Shown here one piece after another: positions 24,501-39,500 of a stretch of DNA of 64,000 nucleotides. Made by a program: the position numbers and the translations under genes. The notes beneath the pieces were generated by a model. That model saw only the letters and a list, made by a program, of their open reading frames with translations. It did no database searches and had not been told where the DNA came from. How positions within the stretch are numbered: the stretch's first letter is position 1; each line of letters starts with the position of its first letter. Source of the DNA: Budorcas taxicolor (lineage: Eukaryota > Chordata > Mammalia > Artiodactyla > Bovidae); assembly GCF_023091745.1 (NCBI RefSeq), contig NC_068912.1:57936567-58000566 (forward strand), written 5' to 3'.

Positions 24501-27500
24501 TTTGTTTTTTAAGAATTCCCAGTGAGAATTGCACGTCATAAGAATGGTTATAGCTACTATTCTTGTAATATTCCTGTGAATTCTGTAACTGATTTTTAAA
24601 TTTTCAACATGTAGGGTCATGTGGGCGCAAGAGGACCACCTGGGATTCCAGGTCCTAAAGGACGAAGAGTAAGTTACCAAATCAAGGAAGTACATTAACC
24701 TAAAAAATAAATGTAAATAGTGATGTGTTCAGCAAAAATAGCTTATATTAGATGGGAACATTAATTGCAGTGTAATTTATAATCATTTGTACTTATAAAA
24801 CCATACCTTTCCATTTTGTGTTTTAGAAATTTTACTGACTGAAGAATTCTCTCTTATTCCCAACTTCCAGTTTCATCCACTGGGGGAATTGTGAATGTGA
24901 AGATGTTTAAATAAATTATTTTTGAACTCACAAAGAGACTTATATAGCAAGAGATAGTAACAGCATGATAAAGAGTGATAGGAAATAGAATGAGGATACA
25001 GAGGATGACTAAGAGTTTATTCACTATAAATAAGAGGTAATATAATCATTGTCTAATAATTATGCTTAAGAAAATTAAGTTAAAAACCTTTCATTCCTTA
25101 AGTCTTTTAAACATTTAGATCCTTTTTTTTTTTTTAAAGAAATAAGAACCACCATTTATTACATGCCTGTCATGTGCCAAGCCCTTTTACATATACTAAT
25201 ACTCAAAGCCACTCTAAAAGGGAGAGGCATTTATCTCAGATATTATAGTTGAAGAAAATGGGGCTCCAAGAGTTTAAGCATATGAACTGTTGCATAGGTC
25301 TAGGGCACAACCAGGATTCAAACCTTAGAGTGTCTAACTTCAAAGCCTATGGTTTTTCAATACTGCATTGAATATTAGAGTATTTTTCCTTGATTAATTT
25401 GAATATGTAGGCTCTAAGAACTCTGTTTTCTTCCTTGGCTTTACCTTGACTTTTACAGCTAGAGGAGAAAATATTTTAAAATGCTAAACTAATGGCCTCC
25501 AAATAACAAAGACTTAAAAAAAAAAAAAAAACCACCCTCCCATTTTCCAGTTGGCAAGTGCAAGAAAGGTGCTTAGTTTAAAATAACAACTTTAAGAACT
25601 CATTGGCAATACAATGATATGAATTCGGCACATTCACTGTTGTGGCTTGGTTTCAATCCCTGATCAGGGAGCTAAGAGCCTACAAGCTGCACAGCATGGC
25701 CAAAAAATAAAATAAGCCCAAAGAAGTAATGACCTTAATTTCATGTGCTGTGTTTTAGGTGAGGATTAAAGAAAAAGAGCAAATTTTTCTGTATCATCAC
25801 TTCTTTTCTGAAAACCTATTTTCCTTTCTGGGTTATGGATTTACAGTCTATAAATGATACTGATGGCCACATCTATTTTAGCCCAAATGAGATTTAGAAT
25901 AATAAGAAATCATGGAAGATGATCTGTACTCTGTCATTTTAGTGGTCTGTACCCTGCCAACATTCAGTACTTGGTCAGGTCAAATGTGTTTATTCAGCGC
26001 TGTATTACTCACAGTGGTAAAGTTCAACCAACTTTGTGACAGATAGAAAAAAAAGAAAACTTTATTTGGTTAGCTAAATAATTGAGATATTATTGGTTAT
26101 CCAGGCATACATAAGCCATATACTTAAGCAAGATATGTTTCTGAATCACTTGTGCTATCTCATGTCATATGGAAAGTTTATTTATCTGTAGTTTTTTAAC
26201 TTCCCTGTGATCCCTGGGCAAATTATCACTCTTTTCTGATTTGACACTTTGTCTTCATCTCTGCCCTCCTCAGAGGTCTCTCTCATCCTCCAGATACATT
26301 TTACTGATATACTTCCAGATGACTCCTCATAATTATTTAAAGTGCACCCAATATTTCTTAAGCAAAGTTTTAGTTTAGAAATAAGGGCTTTATTTAGTAC
26401 AAAAGTGCTCCCTTTACAGGAGAATATTTCATGTAATCAGTCAACATTGGGAATACAAAAAGAACTGAAGACCAGAATGTTAAGGAAAAAATATAGTATT
26501 ATGAAGTTCCATTCTAGTTCTCCCCTAGTATCTTCTTCTGCCGTCAACCTATTTTCTCATCTATTCTCCACTATAGATGTGATCATAATGCATATCATTT
26601 CAAATGTTTTTCACTCACAAAACTTTGAGAATTTCTGTCCAGCCTACAGGGATTAATGCAAGTTATTTGGATGGAGATGCCTGTGCCCGAGCCTTTGCTT
26701 GCTACCCCAAAGACTGAAGAGGTCAACATTTCCAGCACACCTGTAACACTTTATGACACACAACTGTGTCACAGTACATTGGAGGGGAAGCTAGGCACAT
26801 TTTCATGGAGACTATACAAAAAACTCTCAGTATGAAACTACTGCTTATACGCCCTTGCCGTTCTGCCTGTGATTTGTGCTTTTATCATATGTGACTATGT
26901 GAACATCATGAATGGTAGAACTGCAGGCCAAGGATTCTGCTTCTCCATTTGATTCTCTGCTATCCATCCATCTGCCATTCATCTGTCTAACATTTGCTGA
27001 TTTAATACAATCTGTCAAACTCTCCTACTATCTTGGGGAATTCAAGGTTAACTATTCCTTAGATATAAGCCACATGATTTCATGGTTTAATGACTTACAA
27101 TCAGTGGCTTTTAAAGTATCATACAATATTGACAGAGAATAGCAAAAGCTCAGGCAAGCAACAATACCTGCCATCTCAGGAAACAACCTAAACAACTTAG
27201 TATCATGAAAACTTTTCTAACTTGTTTTGTGAAGATTGTATAATCCTGCCCTTTATGAAAAAGATAACAGGATTGACTGAAAATGTTCATGTAGTTTGAG
27301 ATTGTTAGATGGGAGAGTTACCTGTAGCCTGTAGTGACTTATTTTCCTTTCTTGGGCTCTGACATCACTGTGGATATGCAACCATGAAATTAAAAGATGC
27401 TTGCTCCTTGGAAGAAAAGCTATGACAAACATAGATAGCATATTAAAAAGCAGAGACATCACTTTGCTAACAAAGGTCCATACAATCAAAGCTATGGTTT

Positions 27501-30500
27501 TTCCAGTAGTCACGTACAGATGTAAGAGTTGGACCATAAGGAGGGCTGAGCGCCGAAGAACTGAAGCTTTTGAATTGTGATTCTGGAAAAGACTCTTCAG
27601 AGTCCTTTAGACAGCAAGATCAACCTGTCAATTCTAAAGGAGATAGACCCTGAATATTCATTGGAAGGACTGATGCTAAAGTTGCAATACTTTAGCCACC
27701 TGATTCAAAGAGCTGACTCATTGGAAAAGACCCTAATGCTGGGAAAGATTGAAGGCAGGAGGAGAAGGGTGCAACAGAGGATGAGATGGTTGGGTGGAAT
27801 CACTGACACTATGGACATGAATTGGAGCAAACTCTGGGAGACAGGGAAGCCTGGTGTGCAGTCCATGAGTTCGCAAAGAGCCGGACACAATCTAGAGACT
27901 GAACACAGCAAACCTGTAGCCGACTTTTAACTTTTCCAAAAGAGGACAAAAAAAGATTAGATTTTTTTTTTTTTTACTTAGCCAGAATACATTCTTCAAG
28001 AGCTTTATATTATAGCTAGTCAGATATTTTAAGGCAAGTACTAGAAAGAATAACTTTATACCCAGTTAGGTACCTATTATAATACTGCTTGTCTAATCTT
28101 CTTAGAACTTGACCTGAAGCTTGTTGTCTCAGGAGTCAGAGAAGGCATATACAGTAACCCAGGGATAACGTCTACAACCAACATCAAAGTAAAAGTTATA
28201 AATGTTGATAAAGCTAAGCTTTAGTTAATTAACCAACCCTTAACTGAAACATCAGGAGGACCAGACTTTTCAAGAGTTCTGCCAGTCTTAACATGGAGTC
28301 AGAATTTTTATCTTCTCCCCACTACCCACTTTCTGCCACAAGCAAACTTACATTTCCAATTTGATTTTATATTAATGCTGTCATAATTCTACTGGCTAAT
28401 ATTAGCAAAATATCCAAGAAAGTCAGAAATTTCATGTTACAAAAGAGTTAAATGCCTGGTTACCAGTGGGCACACTTCTAGATCATACTTGTTTCCTGTG
28501 GTATTTTAGAATGATAACTACTCATTTCTTCTCATACTTTCTCAGCCATGTTCTATTACTACTCCAAAAAATTTTTGAAAGTGTTTTCCTAAAGAGAAGA
28601 AAAAGGGAAAAGGGCATAGAAGGTGCTAGGGAAAGAATCAATATAGGCTACTTAATTTTTAAGGTAAAGGTAATTATAAAACAAGGTCCTGTGAGATTGC
28701 ACTTGAAACTTCAGTCATCCTTTAAGTTTGGTTTTTCTTCTATCTTCAGTTACTTAGCTGTCAAACATTCCAAGGAAGCCCCACCTGAGGACCTTTGCAG
28801 TTTCTATTGCTCCTACCAGAATGATCTTTCCCAAGTTATTTGCATACCCTCAGTCTCATCTCCTTCAGGTCTAGCCACATGTCACTTGAGAGCTTTCTCA
28901 AACACCCCTCTAAAGTAGCTCCCCTCCCCACCTTAGATTCTTTCTAGTCTCTTAACCTTTATTTTTCTTCATTATACCTGACTACCGATAGCCATTTTAT
29001 ATTATAATTTTGTATATATATTTGCTGTTTTATAAATTCAGGGATTTGTCTCTTCTCCCAGTTGGTCCTCTATAAATGTTTGTTAAGTGAATAGCACTTT
29101 GAAAGTCACATAGCTATTAAGTCCATATTCCTCAATCTGATATTTAGGGTCCTATACATTCAGAGTTTAACTTAGTTTTGCAGTCTTTTATGGGAAAATA
29201 GGGTCAAAAGTAAGCTGGGGACATGTCATGAAGTGCCTTAAATACAGACTGAGAAATTGTAGTGCTTTGGCTCTGGTATGCCCAGTGGAGCTATACAGCC
29301 TCATGGAGCGTGAGTCTTCTCTGCAATCCCATGAATGTTCCCAACAGGATCAGGGTATGCAGTTACCCCAAGAGTACCCAGGAAGAGCATCCTATTACAG
29401 TAAGCGGCTTTATAAACAGTATAGTATAAACTAAGTTGACCTCAGATGGGATACAGTAGAAGGTGCTGAAGCCTGTGGGGCTCCTTCAAATCATTATGTT
29501 ATATTAGGAAATTTGTATCACTGTTCTGCGTAGAAATCTTCAATGCCTCCTCATTGTTTATTGATTCAACTATAAACTCCAGTCCTTTACCTTTTAAATC
29601 CCAGTCTTTCTACAATTATTTATTAATATAGAAATACTAGAAAATGCTCAGTGTAATCAATAACTCAGGTTAAACAAACTACATTTTTCATTCTTGCATA
29701 TCTTCTTTTCTGCCTCTGTATCCTTTTCTCATACTATCCCTCTATTTAGAATTTCTTCCAGAGCATGATCTCTGACTGTCAAAATAATACCTCCATTCCC
29801 TTTACAACCTGTGAAAGCTCTCTCCCTCCTTTAAATCACTTTACCCCCAACACACCTTATCTCTGCCTATATTATAGTTGCTTTTGTAATTTACCTTATA
29901 TCATAATATGGATACCCATAACATTTAATGGAGCGCCTTTTTCACAGTTAGTGTTCAGTTAATGGTTGTAGAATTTGATTAATTCTCTTTAAAAGGACTT
30001 TAAGATCTTCCAAGGACAGTTATAATTTTGTCAAGGAATGTATACCATCTTCATTAGAGAATGACTTTTGCAACTAATATTCACAGCCAATTACTCATTT
30101 AGTATCAATAGCAACACAGCTCAGAAATTTTAAACATACCTGAACACTCTCAGCAGCATTTTCTGTTCCTTTTCTGTGCCCATGGCCATCTTTCAGTGGT
30201 CAAGCAGGTGCATGGTAGAGAACATGCAGTCAGCCCTCATTTCCTAATAAAGTGGTGAGAAGAGTGCCATTCCAAAAATATAAAACAAGAAGACTGTTTG
30301 GACAAACTAGCTACTTTAAAGTTACTTTACAGTTGTTTTTAGGATAAATTCTGGATTTCTGTAGAGTAAATGATAAGGTAAACAAAATACTTAAATAAGA
30401 AATCTCTATTACAGCTGCCTGCCTCAACAACTCAATCAGCTGTTTTTATGGTTATCTGATTTACAATTTTGCATTAAATCTTGAAAACACTGGCCTGATT

Positions 30501-33500
30501 CTCCTATGCAAATAAGTTCACCCATATACCGAGCTATATTCTTTACTGTATTCCTGGCCCAGAAACAAGCAAAAGGAGTTTGTCAACTATTGAGGGCAAT
30601 GTCTCCATTTGTATGGATGCATAACAGTGCAAAAGAAACATGTAAAATTAACAACAGGATACTTGTTTCATCTCTAGGGACCAAGAGGACCAGATGGTCC
30701 CTTAGGAGAACAGGGTATACAAGGTACCAAGGTAATCATTTATTTTCTTATTTCATATGCAGTTAAATATTTTTGAGCCTATATTTCCTACCTGTCTAAA
30801 CACTGATGTATTTTCTTATAAAAGTATGTTTCTAATTTTTAAGTCTAATTATGAAACGTACATAAGTTTTTACTATACTCACAGAAATGTGTTTTTGAAG
30901 TATGTATTTAATGTCTTACTTTTTTGGTATGTGAGTGTATGTGTGTAAGACCATAATACCCATTCTTATTAACTCACCTGTTATTGATTCTTGTTAGGGT
31001 GAAACCGGAGATCAAGGAGAAAGAGGGACTCGTGGTCTTACTGTGAGTACTAAAATATTTCACATTAACGATAAATATATAAAATCTTCCATTTTTCTTA
31101 ATCTGTGATTCATATTTGAGGGGGGAGCTGCTTAACCCAGGCATTTTCTTTCTCGTGTAGGGTAAGACTGGAAACCCTGGAGAGAGAGGAGTTCAAGGAA
31201 AACCAGTAAGTAATTAAAAATAATCAAACCATAAATATATTTTACCCACTTTATCCTCTGATACAACCCTTGTTTAGTAATCAGTATGTTAGACCAAGAG
31301 AGTGTAAGTTATTTTCCTCCTTTAATCCTTAGGTCATTCTTTCATTGGGGCAAATTGCTCACTCATTCTGGGCCTTTTCTGTACCTATAAACTGATAGTG
31401 GTTACTGACACTTTAACTTCATCTGATTATGATAGTTTTTCTGTAAAACCCATTTCAAGATAAAGTAGTGTGATATATAAATATAATAGAACGTTATGAA
31501 GCTAATGTAAGAAACTTCTTTGAGGCCTCATGCCTAGTTTCATTTTAACTCAACTTGTGTTGTTTGGACCCTTAGCGTGTAGAGCTGTGTGTGTCTTTAT
31601 ATTTCCCATGGCCCTACTCTAAGAGTTTTTAATATCATATAATGTTAAATATTTTCCTAACCATCAAAAATCTCAGAATTATACAATTTTTTTCTCTAGG
31701 ACATAAGTTCTGTGGTTATCAATATTAATTGAAGGGAAGAAAATATGTTTTTAAAAAGAGAAATATATTCACATACATAATTTTGAATATACGAGCTTAA
31801 ACCTATGGGTTTTTTATTTCATTTTGAGCACAGTTTTTAATGTCATTTTGATTTGTTATATACATATATGTATAATTTAAAGTTATACAGTTTAAATATA
31901 CGGCAACTGAATAGTCAGAAAAGGATAGGACAAAATTGTTTTAGTTGCTGTAGTAATCATCACTAATGTCACTGGATTCACTTGTTCGTCTATGAAATCT
32001 GCTGCCCCCTGCCTGTTGTTTCCCATAATAGCATTACATTTGACAATGGTCAAACCTACAGTAGAAGAGACTTAAAAGAGAAAAACGGTTGTATCCAGGG
32101 AAAGAACTTGTTTGAGAGAATATATTATTAATTGAAGTAACCCTGGAAGACTATTTCTGAGTATTAATATTCATCATCTGAGTTTCTTTTATATCAATGT
32201 AAACAGTGTTTCTGGAGATTCTTCCATGTTGCTGCACTGTACACAAAATTAACATTTGTGATGAATGGAAACATTGGGAATTTTTCAAGCCTGTTCTTAT
32301 TTTAGAAAAATGAAACCAGGAGAAGTTAAATTACTTACACATATTGTACATTGTTGACATTCCTTAGATTTTACCTTCATGTTCAGCTTATCACATATGC
32401 CTGGATAAACGTAAAATTAGATATCTGGTTTCCTCAATCAAAAATGGTTGAGGAAACCAAATGGTTCTTACTAGAACCATTTTGTAACTAACTGACAGCA
32501 AACAAGTCTCATAGATTATTGTAAGAGCCCGGTGGGCTGCCGTCTCTGGGGTCGCACAGAGTTGGACACGACTGAAGTGACTTAGCAGCAGCAGCAGCAA
32601 AGTTACGTTAGCAGATGACAGTACAAAATGAGTTAATACTAACTGTTGAGGTTTACTTAGATTTGTACATACATCATCCCCTTGGTCTTGATTGAACTAA
32701 AAGAGACTTGAGATCTGAAGAAAGCTAGCATCAATCAATCCAACAAATCCAGATGCCCCCCAAATACATTTGATCCTGCAGAGTAATCTCAGTGTCTCTA
32801 GTCATTTTTTCACTGTCAACAATCAGACAGTGCTTATAATAGAAAGATGCACTGGAGGTCAGATTGACCTTTGTTTTAGTGCATGCTGCTAATAATGTAT
32901 AGTCTTGGCTAGGTTGGTTAGCTTTTCAGATCATATTTTCTTTATATGTAAAATAGACATCTCTAAATTGTCATGGAATTGATGCTTTTGAACTGTGGTG
33001 TTGGAGAAGACTCTTGAGAGTCCCTTGAACAGCAAGGAGATCCAACCAGTCCATCCTAAAGGAAATCAGTCCTGAATATTCATTAGAAGGACTGATGCTG
33101 AAGCTGAAACTCCAATACTTTGGCCACCTGACGCAAGGAACTGACTCATTTGAAAAAACCCTGATGCTGGGAATGATTGAAGGCAGGAGGAAAAGGGCAC
33201 AACAGAGGATGAGATGGTTGGATGGCATCACCAACTCAATGGACATGAGTTTGAGTAAGCTCCAGGAGTTGCTGATGGACAGGGAAGCCTGGCGTGCTGC
33301 AGTCCATGGGGTCGCAAAAAGTCAGACACCACTGAGCAGCTGAACTGAACTGACTGACATTGTCATAATGCTAAAACTAGGTATTAAATGAAAATTGCTA
33401 GCACATATAGTTCTTGGCTAGTCCAAATAAACAGAAGTATAATTGTTATGTTGTTGTTCAGTTGCTCAGTCATGTCCAACTCTTTGCAACCCCATGGACT

Positions 33501-36500
33501 ATAGCATACCAGACTTCCTTGTCCTTCACTGTCTCTCAGTGCTCAAGCTCATGTCCATTGATTCAATGATGCTATCTAACCACCTCATCCTCTACTGCCA
33601 TCTTCTCCGTTTGCCTTCCATCTTTCCCAGCATCAGGATCTTTTCCAATGAGTCAGCTCTTCGTATCAGGTGGTCAAAGTATTGGAGCTTCAGCTTTAGT
33701 ATCAGTCCTTCTAGTGAATATTCAGGATTGATTTCATTTAGAATTGACTGGTTTGATTACCTTGCAGTCCAAGGGATTCTCAAGAGTCTTCTCCAGAACC
33801 ACAATTAAAAAGCATCAATTCTTCAGCATTCAGCTTTCTTTATGGTCCAACTGTCACATCTGTGCATCACTACTGGAAAAGCCATAGCTTTGACTATATA
33901 GACCTCTGTTGACAAAGTGATGTCTCTGCTTTTTAATGCACTGTCCAGGTTTGTCATAGCCTTTCTTCAAAGGAGGAAGCATCTTTTACTTTCATGGCTA
34001 CAGTCACCAACTGCAGTGATTTTAGAACTCAAGGAAATAAAATCTGCTACTGTTTTAATTTTTTCCCTATCTATTTGCCATGAAATGATGGGACCAGATA
34101 CCATGATCTTAGTTTTTTGAATGTTGAGTTTCAAGCCAGCTTTTTAACTCTCCTCTTTCACCATCAAGAGACTTTTTATTTCCTCTTCACTTTATGCCAT
34201 TAGGGTGGTATCATCTGCATATCTGAGGTTATTGATACTTCTCCTGGGAATCTTGATTCCAGCTTGTGCTTCATCCGGCCCAGCATTTTGCATGATGTAC
34301 TCTGCATACAAGTTAAATAAGTAGGGTGACAATATATAGCCTTGATGTACTCCTTTCCTAATTGGGAACTAATCCCTTATTCCATGTCTGGTTCTGACTG
34401 TTGCTTCTTGACCTGCCTACACGTTTCTCAGGAGACAGGTAAAGTGGCTGGTGTTCCTATCTCTTTAAGAGTTTTCCACAGTTTGTTGTGAGTCAAGGGC
34501 CTTAGCATAGTCAATGAAGCAGAAGTAGATGTTTTTCTGGAATTCCCTTGCATTTTTTGTGATCTAATAGATGTTGGCAATTTGATCTCTGGTTCCTCTG
34601 TCTTTTCTAAATCCAACTTGTACATTTGGAAGTTCTCAGTTCACATACTGTTGAAACCTAGCTTGGAGAATTTTGAGCATTAACTTGATTGCTTGTGAAA
34701 TGAGTGTAATTGTGCAGGAGTTTGAGCATTCTTTGATATTGCTCTTCTTTGGAATTGGATGAAAACTGACCTTGTCTGTGGCCATACTTGTCTGTGGGCC
34801 AATGTTATTTCCTATACTGTTCTTCTATTCATGTGTAGATCTGACTCAAAGAGAGAATCAAGAAGAAAGGACACAATGCATTGTGTTATTAAGGTGATAA
34901 AGTCCTCATAACTTATTAGTTTTCTAAATCTTATAAAAGAAACTATTAACAGTTCATTCAGCATTGATTTTTATATGGATACTCTTTCAGTTGATGAGAT
35001 AGGGGTATTAATATGACTCTAATTCTTTCAGATTTTGCTTTATACATTTTGAAACTATTTTTAGAGTATTTACATATGGTTATTATGTCTTCCCAATCAA
35101 CGGACCCTTTAATTATTACAAAATGTTCCTCTTTCTTTCTGCTAATACTTTTTATTTTGAAATCTACTATTTGATATGAGTCTCTCTAGCTGTTTGCATG
35201 GCATATGTTTTTCATTCATTTATTTTCAAGCTATCTGTGCCTAGATGTTTAAAGTGAGTGTCTTAAAGTTACATCTTGCCTTTTAATTCATCCTGAAAAC
35301 CTCTGCCTTTTAATTAGTGTTGGCTCCATTTCCACCTAATGTAGTTATTGATGCAGCTGCATTTAGGCCTACCATTTTATGACAGTTTTTGACATTTTAT
35401 GACAGTTTTTCCTTTGTCATGGTGGTGGTGTTCAGTGCCTTCTTTGTTGTTCAGTTGCTCAGGAGCATCCAATCCTTTGTGACCCCATGGACTGCAGCAC
35501 ACCAGGCTTCCCTGTCTTTCACCATCTCCCTGAGTGCCTTCTTTAGACAGTAGATAACTTTGAGAACTCCATTTTAATTCAGCTCTTGACTTTTTAGCTA
35601 TACTTCTTTTCATTATTGCTTTTAAGTGGTTATTCTAGGTCGGAAGTCAATGAACCATCTCTGTAAAGAGCCACAGAATATTTAAGCCTTTGTGGCCATG
35701 TGGTCTCTGGTGCAACTACTCAGCTCTAGTGTCATAGTGTGAAAGAAACCATATACAGTATATAAAGAATGAGCATGATTGTTCAAAAAATTATTTACAA
35801 AATCAGGTGATAGTTTAAATTTGGCACTCCGACTGTAGTTTGCAAAAACTGATTTAGGGGTCACAGTCTAAGGTTCTAATGTCTACTTAGAGTTAATATA
35901 GTAATAATACTTAACATAATAGTAAGAAACTTGTGGCCATGTAAACTTGTTTACCAGCATCCTGTCTTACATGCTATACTTGTTTTATGTATTACATTTC
36001 TATATATGTTATAAACCCCATATTTCAAAGTTAAAATTCTACTTTAATATAAATAGAATACTTTTTGTCTTACTATAAATGAAATACATGTTTTAGAGAT
36101 ATCTAGAAGGAAAGTAGTGATTTGTAAATGTATCCATGCATTTACTCTTTCTGGTGCTCTTAATTCTTTCTATATATGCACATTTCTAAGAGGTATATTT
36201 CCCTGAAGGCTGTAGAACTTCCTTTAGATTTCTTATAGTCAAGCTCTTTTACTGATGAAGTCTCTTAGTTTTTCTTTATTTCACCTTTATTCTTTTTTTT
36301 TCTCTTTTTTTTACTTTACAATATTGTATTGGTTTTGCCATACATCAACATGAATCCACCACAGAGGTACACGTGTTCCCAGTCCTGAACTGCCCTCCCA
36401 CCTTCCTCCCCATTCCATCCCTCTGGGTCATCCCAATGCACCAGCCCCAAGCATCCTGTGTCATGCATCGAACCTAGACTGGTGATTCGTTTCTTATATG

Positions 36501-39500
36501 ATATTATACATGTTTCAATGCCATTCTCCCAAATCATCCCACCCTCCCCCTCTCCCACAGAGTCCAAAAGACTGTTCTATGCATCTGTGTCTCTTTTGCT
36601 GTCTCACATACAGGGTTACCGTTACCCTCTTTCTAAATTCCATATATATGCGTTAGTATACTGTATTGGTGTTTTTTTTTTTTTTTCCTGGCTTACTTCA
36701 CTGTGTATAATAGGCTCCAGTTTCATCCACCTCATTAGAACTGATTCAAATGTATTCTTTTTAATGGCTGAGTAATACTCCATTGTGTATATGTACCACA
36801 GCTTTCTTATCCATTTGTCTGCTGATGGACATCTAGGTTGCTTCCATGTCCTGGCTATTCTAAACAGTGCTGCAATGAACATTGGGGTACACATGTCTCT
36901 TTCAATTCTGGTTTCCTCGGTGTGTATGCCCAGCAGTGGGATTGCTGGGTCATAAGGTAGTTCTATTTGCAATTTTTTAAGGAATCTCCACACTGTTCTC
37001 CATAGTGGCTGTACTAGTTTGCATTCCCACCAACAGTGTAGGAGGGTTCCCTTTTCTCCACACCCTCTCCAGCATTTATTGCTTGTAGACTTTTGGATCA
37101 CAGCCATTCTGACTGGCATGAAATGGTACCTCATTGTGGTTTTGATTTGCATTTCTCTGATAATGAGTGATGTTGAGCATCTTATCATGTGTTTATTAGC
37201 CATCTGTATATCTTCTTTGGAGAAATGTCTGTTTAGTTCTTTGGCCCATTTTTTGATTGGGTCGTTTACTTTTCTGGAATTGAGCTGCAGGAGTTGCTTG
37301 TATATTTTTGAGATTAGTTCTTTGTCAGTTTCTTCATTTGCTATTATTTTCTCCCATTCCGAAAGCAGTCTTTTCACCTTGCTCATAGTTTCCTTTGTTG
37401 TGCAGAAGCTTTTAATTTTAATTAGACCCCATTTGTTTGTTTTTGCTTTTATTTCCAATATTCCGTGAGGTGGATCATAGAGGATCTTGCTGTGATTTAT
37501 GTCAGAGAGTGTTTTGCCTATGTTCTCCTCTAGGAGTTTTATAGTTTCTGGTCTTACGTTTAGATCTTTAATCCATTTTGAGTTTATTTTTGTGTATGGT
37601 TTTAGAAAGTGTTCTAGTTTCATTCTTTTACAAGTGGTTGACCAGTTTTTCCGGCACCACTTGTTAAAGAGATTGTCTTTTCTCCATTGTATATTCTTGC
37701 CTCCTTTATCAAAGATAAGGTGTCCATAGGTGTGTGGATTTATCTCGGGGCTTTCTATTTTGTTCCATTGATCTATATTTCTGTCTTTGTGCCAGTACCA
37801 TACTGTCTTGATGACTGTGGCTTTGTAGTAGAGCCTGAAGTCAGGTAGGTTGATTCCTCCAGTTCCATTCTTCTTTCTCAAGATTGATTTGGCAATTTGA
37901 GATTTTTTGTATTTCCATACAAATTGTGAAATTATTTGTTCTAGCTCTGTGAAAAATACCGCTGGTAGCTTGATAGGGATTGCACTGAATCTGTAGATTG
38001 CTTTGGGTAGTATACTCATTTTCACTATATTGATTCTTCCAATCCATGAACATGGTATATTTCTCCATCTATTAGTGTCCTCTTTGATTTCTTTCACCAG
38101 TGTTTTATAGTTTTCTATATATAGGTCTTAAGTTTCTTTCAGTTCAGTTCAGTCGCTCAGTCGTGTCCGACTCTTTGCGACCCCATGAATCACAGCACGC
38201 CAGGCCTCCCTGTCCATCACCAACTCCTGGAGTTCACCTAGACTCTAAGTATTTTATTCTTTTCGTTGCAATCATGAATGGAATTGTTTCCTTAATTTCT
38301 TTTTATATTTTCTCATTATTAGTGTATAGGAATGCAAGGGATTTCTGTGTGTTGATTTTATATCCTGCAACTTTACTATATTCATTGATTAGCTCTAGTA
38401 ATTTTCTGGTAGAGTCTTTAGGGTTTTCTATGTAGAGGATCATGTCATCTGCAAACAGTGAGAGTTTTGCTTCTTCTTTTCCAATTTAGATTCCTTTTAT
38501 TTCTTTTCCTGCTCTGATTGCTGTGGCCAAAACTTCCAGAACTATGTTGAATAGTAGTGGTGAAAGTGGGCACCCTTATCTTGTTCCTGACTTTAGGGGA
38601 AATGCTTTCAACTTTTCACCATTGAGGACAATGTTTGCTGTGGGTTTGTCATATATAGCTTTTATTATGTTGAGGTATGTTCCTTCTATTCCTGCTTTCT
38701 GGAGGGTTTTTATCATAAATGGATGTTGATTTTGTCAAAGGCTTTCTCTGCATCTATTGAGATAATCATATGGCCTTTATTTTTCAATTTGTTAATGTGG
38801 TGTATTCTTGAAGGATATTTTCACTGATTACAGAATTCTGGGTCAACAAAGTTGTTTTTTTTTTTTTTTTTTCTCCTTCCATTCAGTACTGATTCCATTC
38901 AGTGCTGTAAAAATGACATGCCATTTATTTTTGGCCTGCATCATTTCTGAAGAGTGGTCTACACTTATCTTAATCGTTATTCCCCTGCATCTCTGTATCT
39001 TTGGTTTTCAGTAGTTTGATTTTGGGAGAAGACAATGGCACCCCACTCCAGTACTCTTGCCTGGAAAATCCCATGGGCAGAGGAGCCTTGCAGGCTGCAG
39101 TCCATGTGGTTGCGAAGAGTTGGACACGACTGAGCGACTTCACTTTCACTTTTCACTTTCGTGCATTGGAGAAGGAAATGGCAACCCACTCCACTGTTCT
39201 TGCCTGGAGAATCGCAGGGATGGGGGAGCCTGGTGGGCTGCTGTCTATGGGGTCACACAGAGTCGGACATGACTGAAGTGACTTAGCAGCAGCAGCAGTT
39301 TGATTGTGATGTGCCTAGATGAATTTTCTTCACATTTATCCAGCTTGAGGTTTGCTGAGTTTTTTTCATGTGTAAATGATCTTTCACTAAATTTGGAAAT
39401 TGAAAAACAATTTTTTTTTATTTTTTCTACCCCATTTTCTCTCTTCTTTCTTTCTTGTATTCTAGTTAAATATATGTTAGTCATTCTGATTACCTTAGAT

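Noticed and set aside
28466..28918. 150-codon + frame with a basic stretch (KRRKREKG)
   Set aside because: No domain, no splice or promoter support, and its end overlaps L2-like repeat text.
36622..38097. 491-codon antisense frame, considered as a nested host gene
   Set aside because: It is the C-terminal part of L1 ORF2, followed in order by the L1 3' UTR and poly(A).
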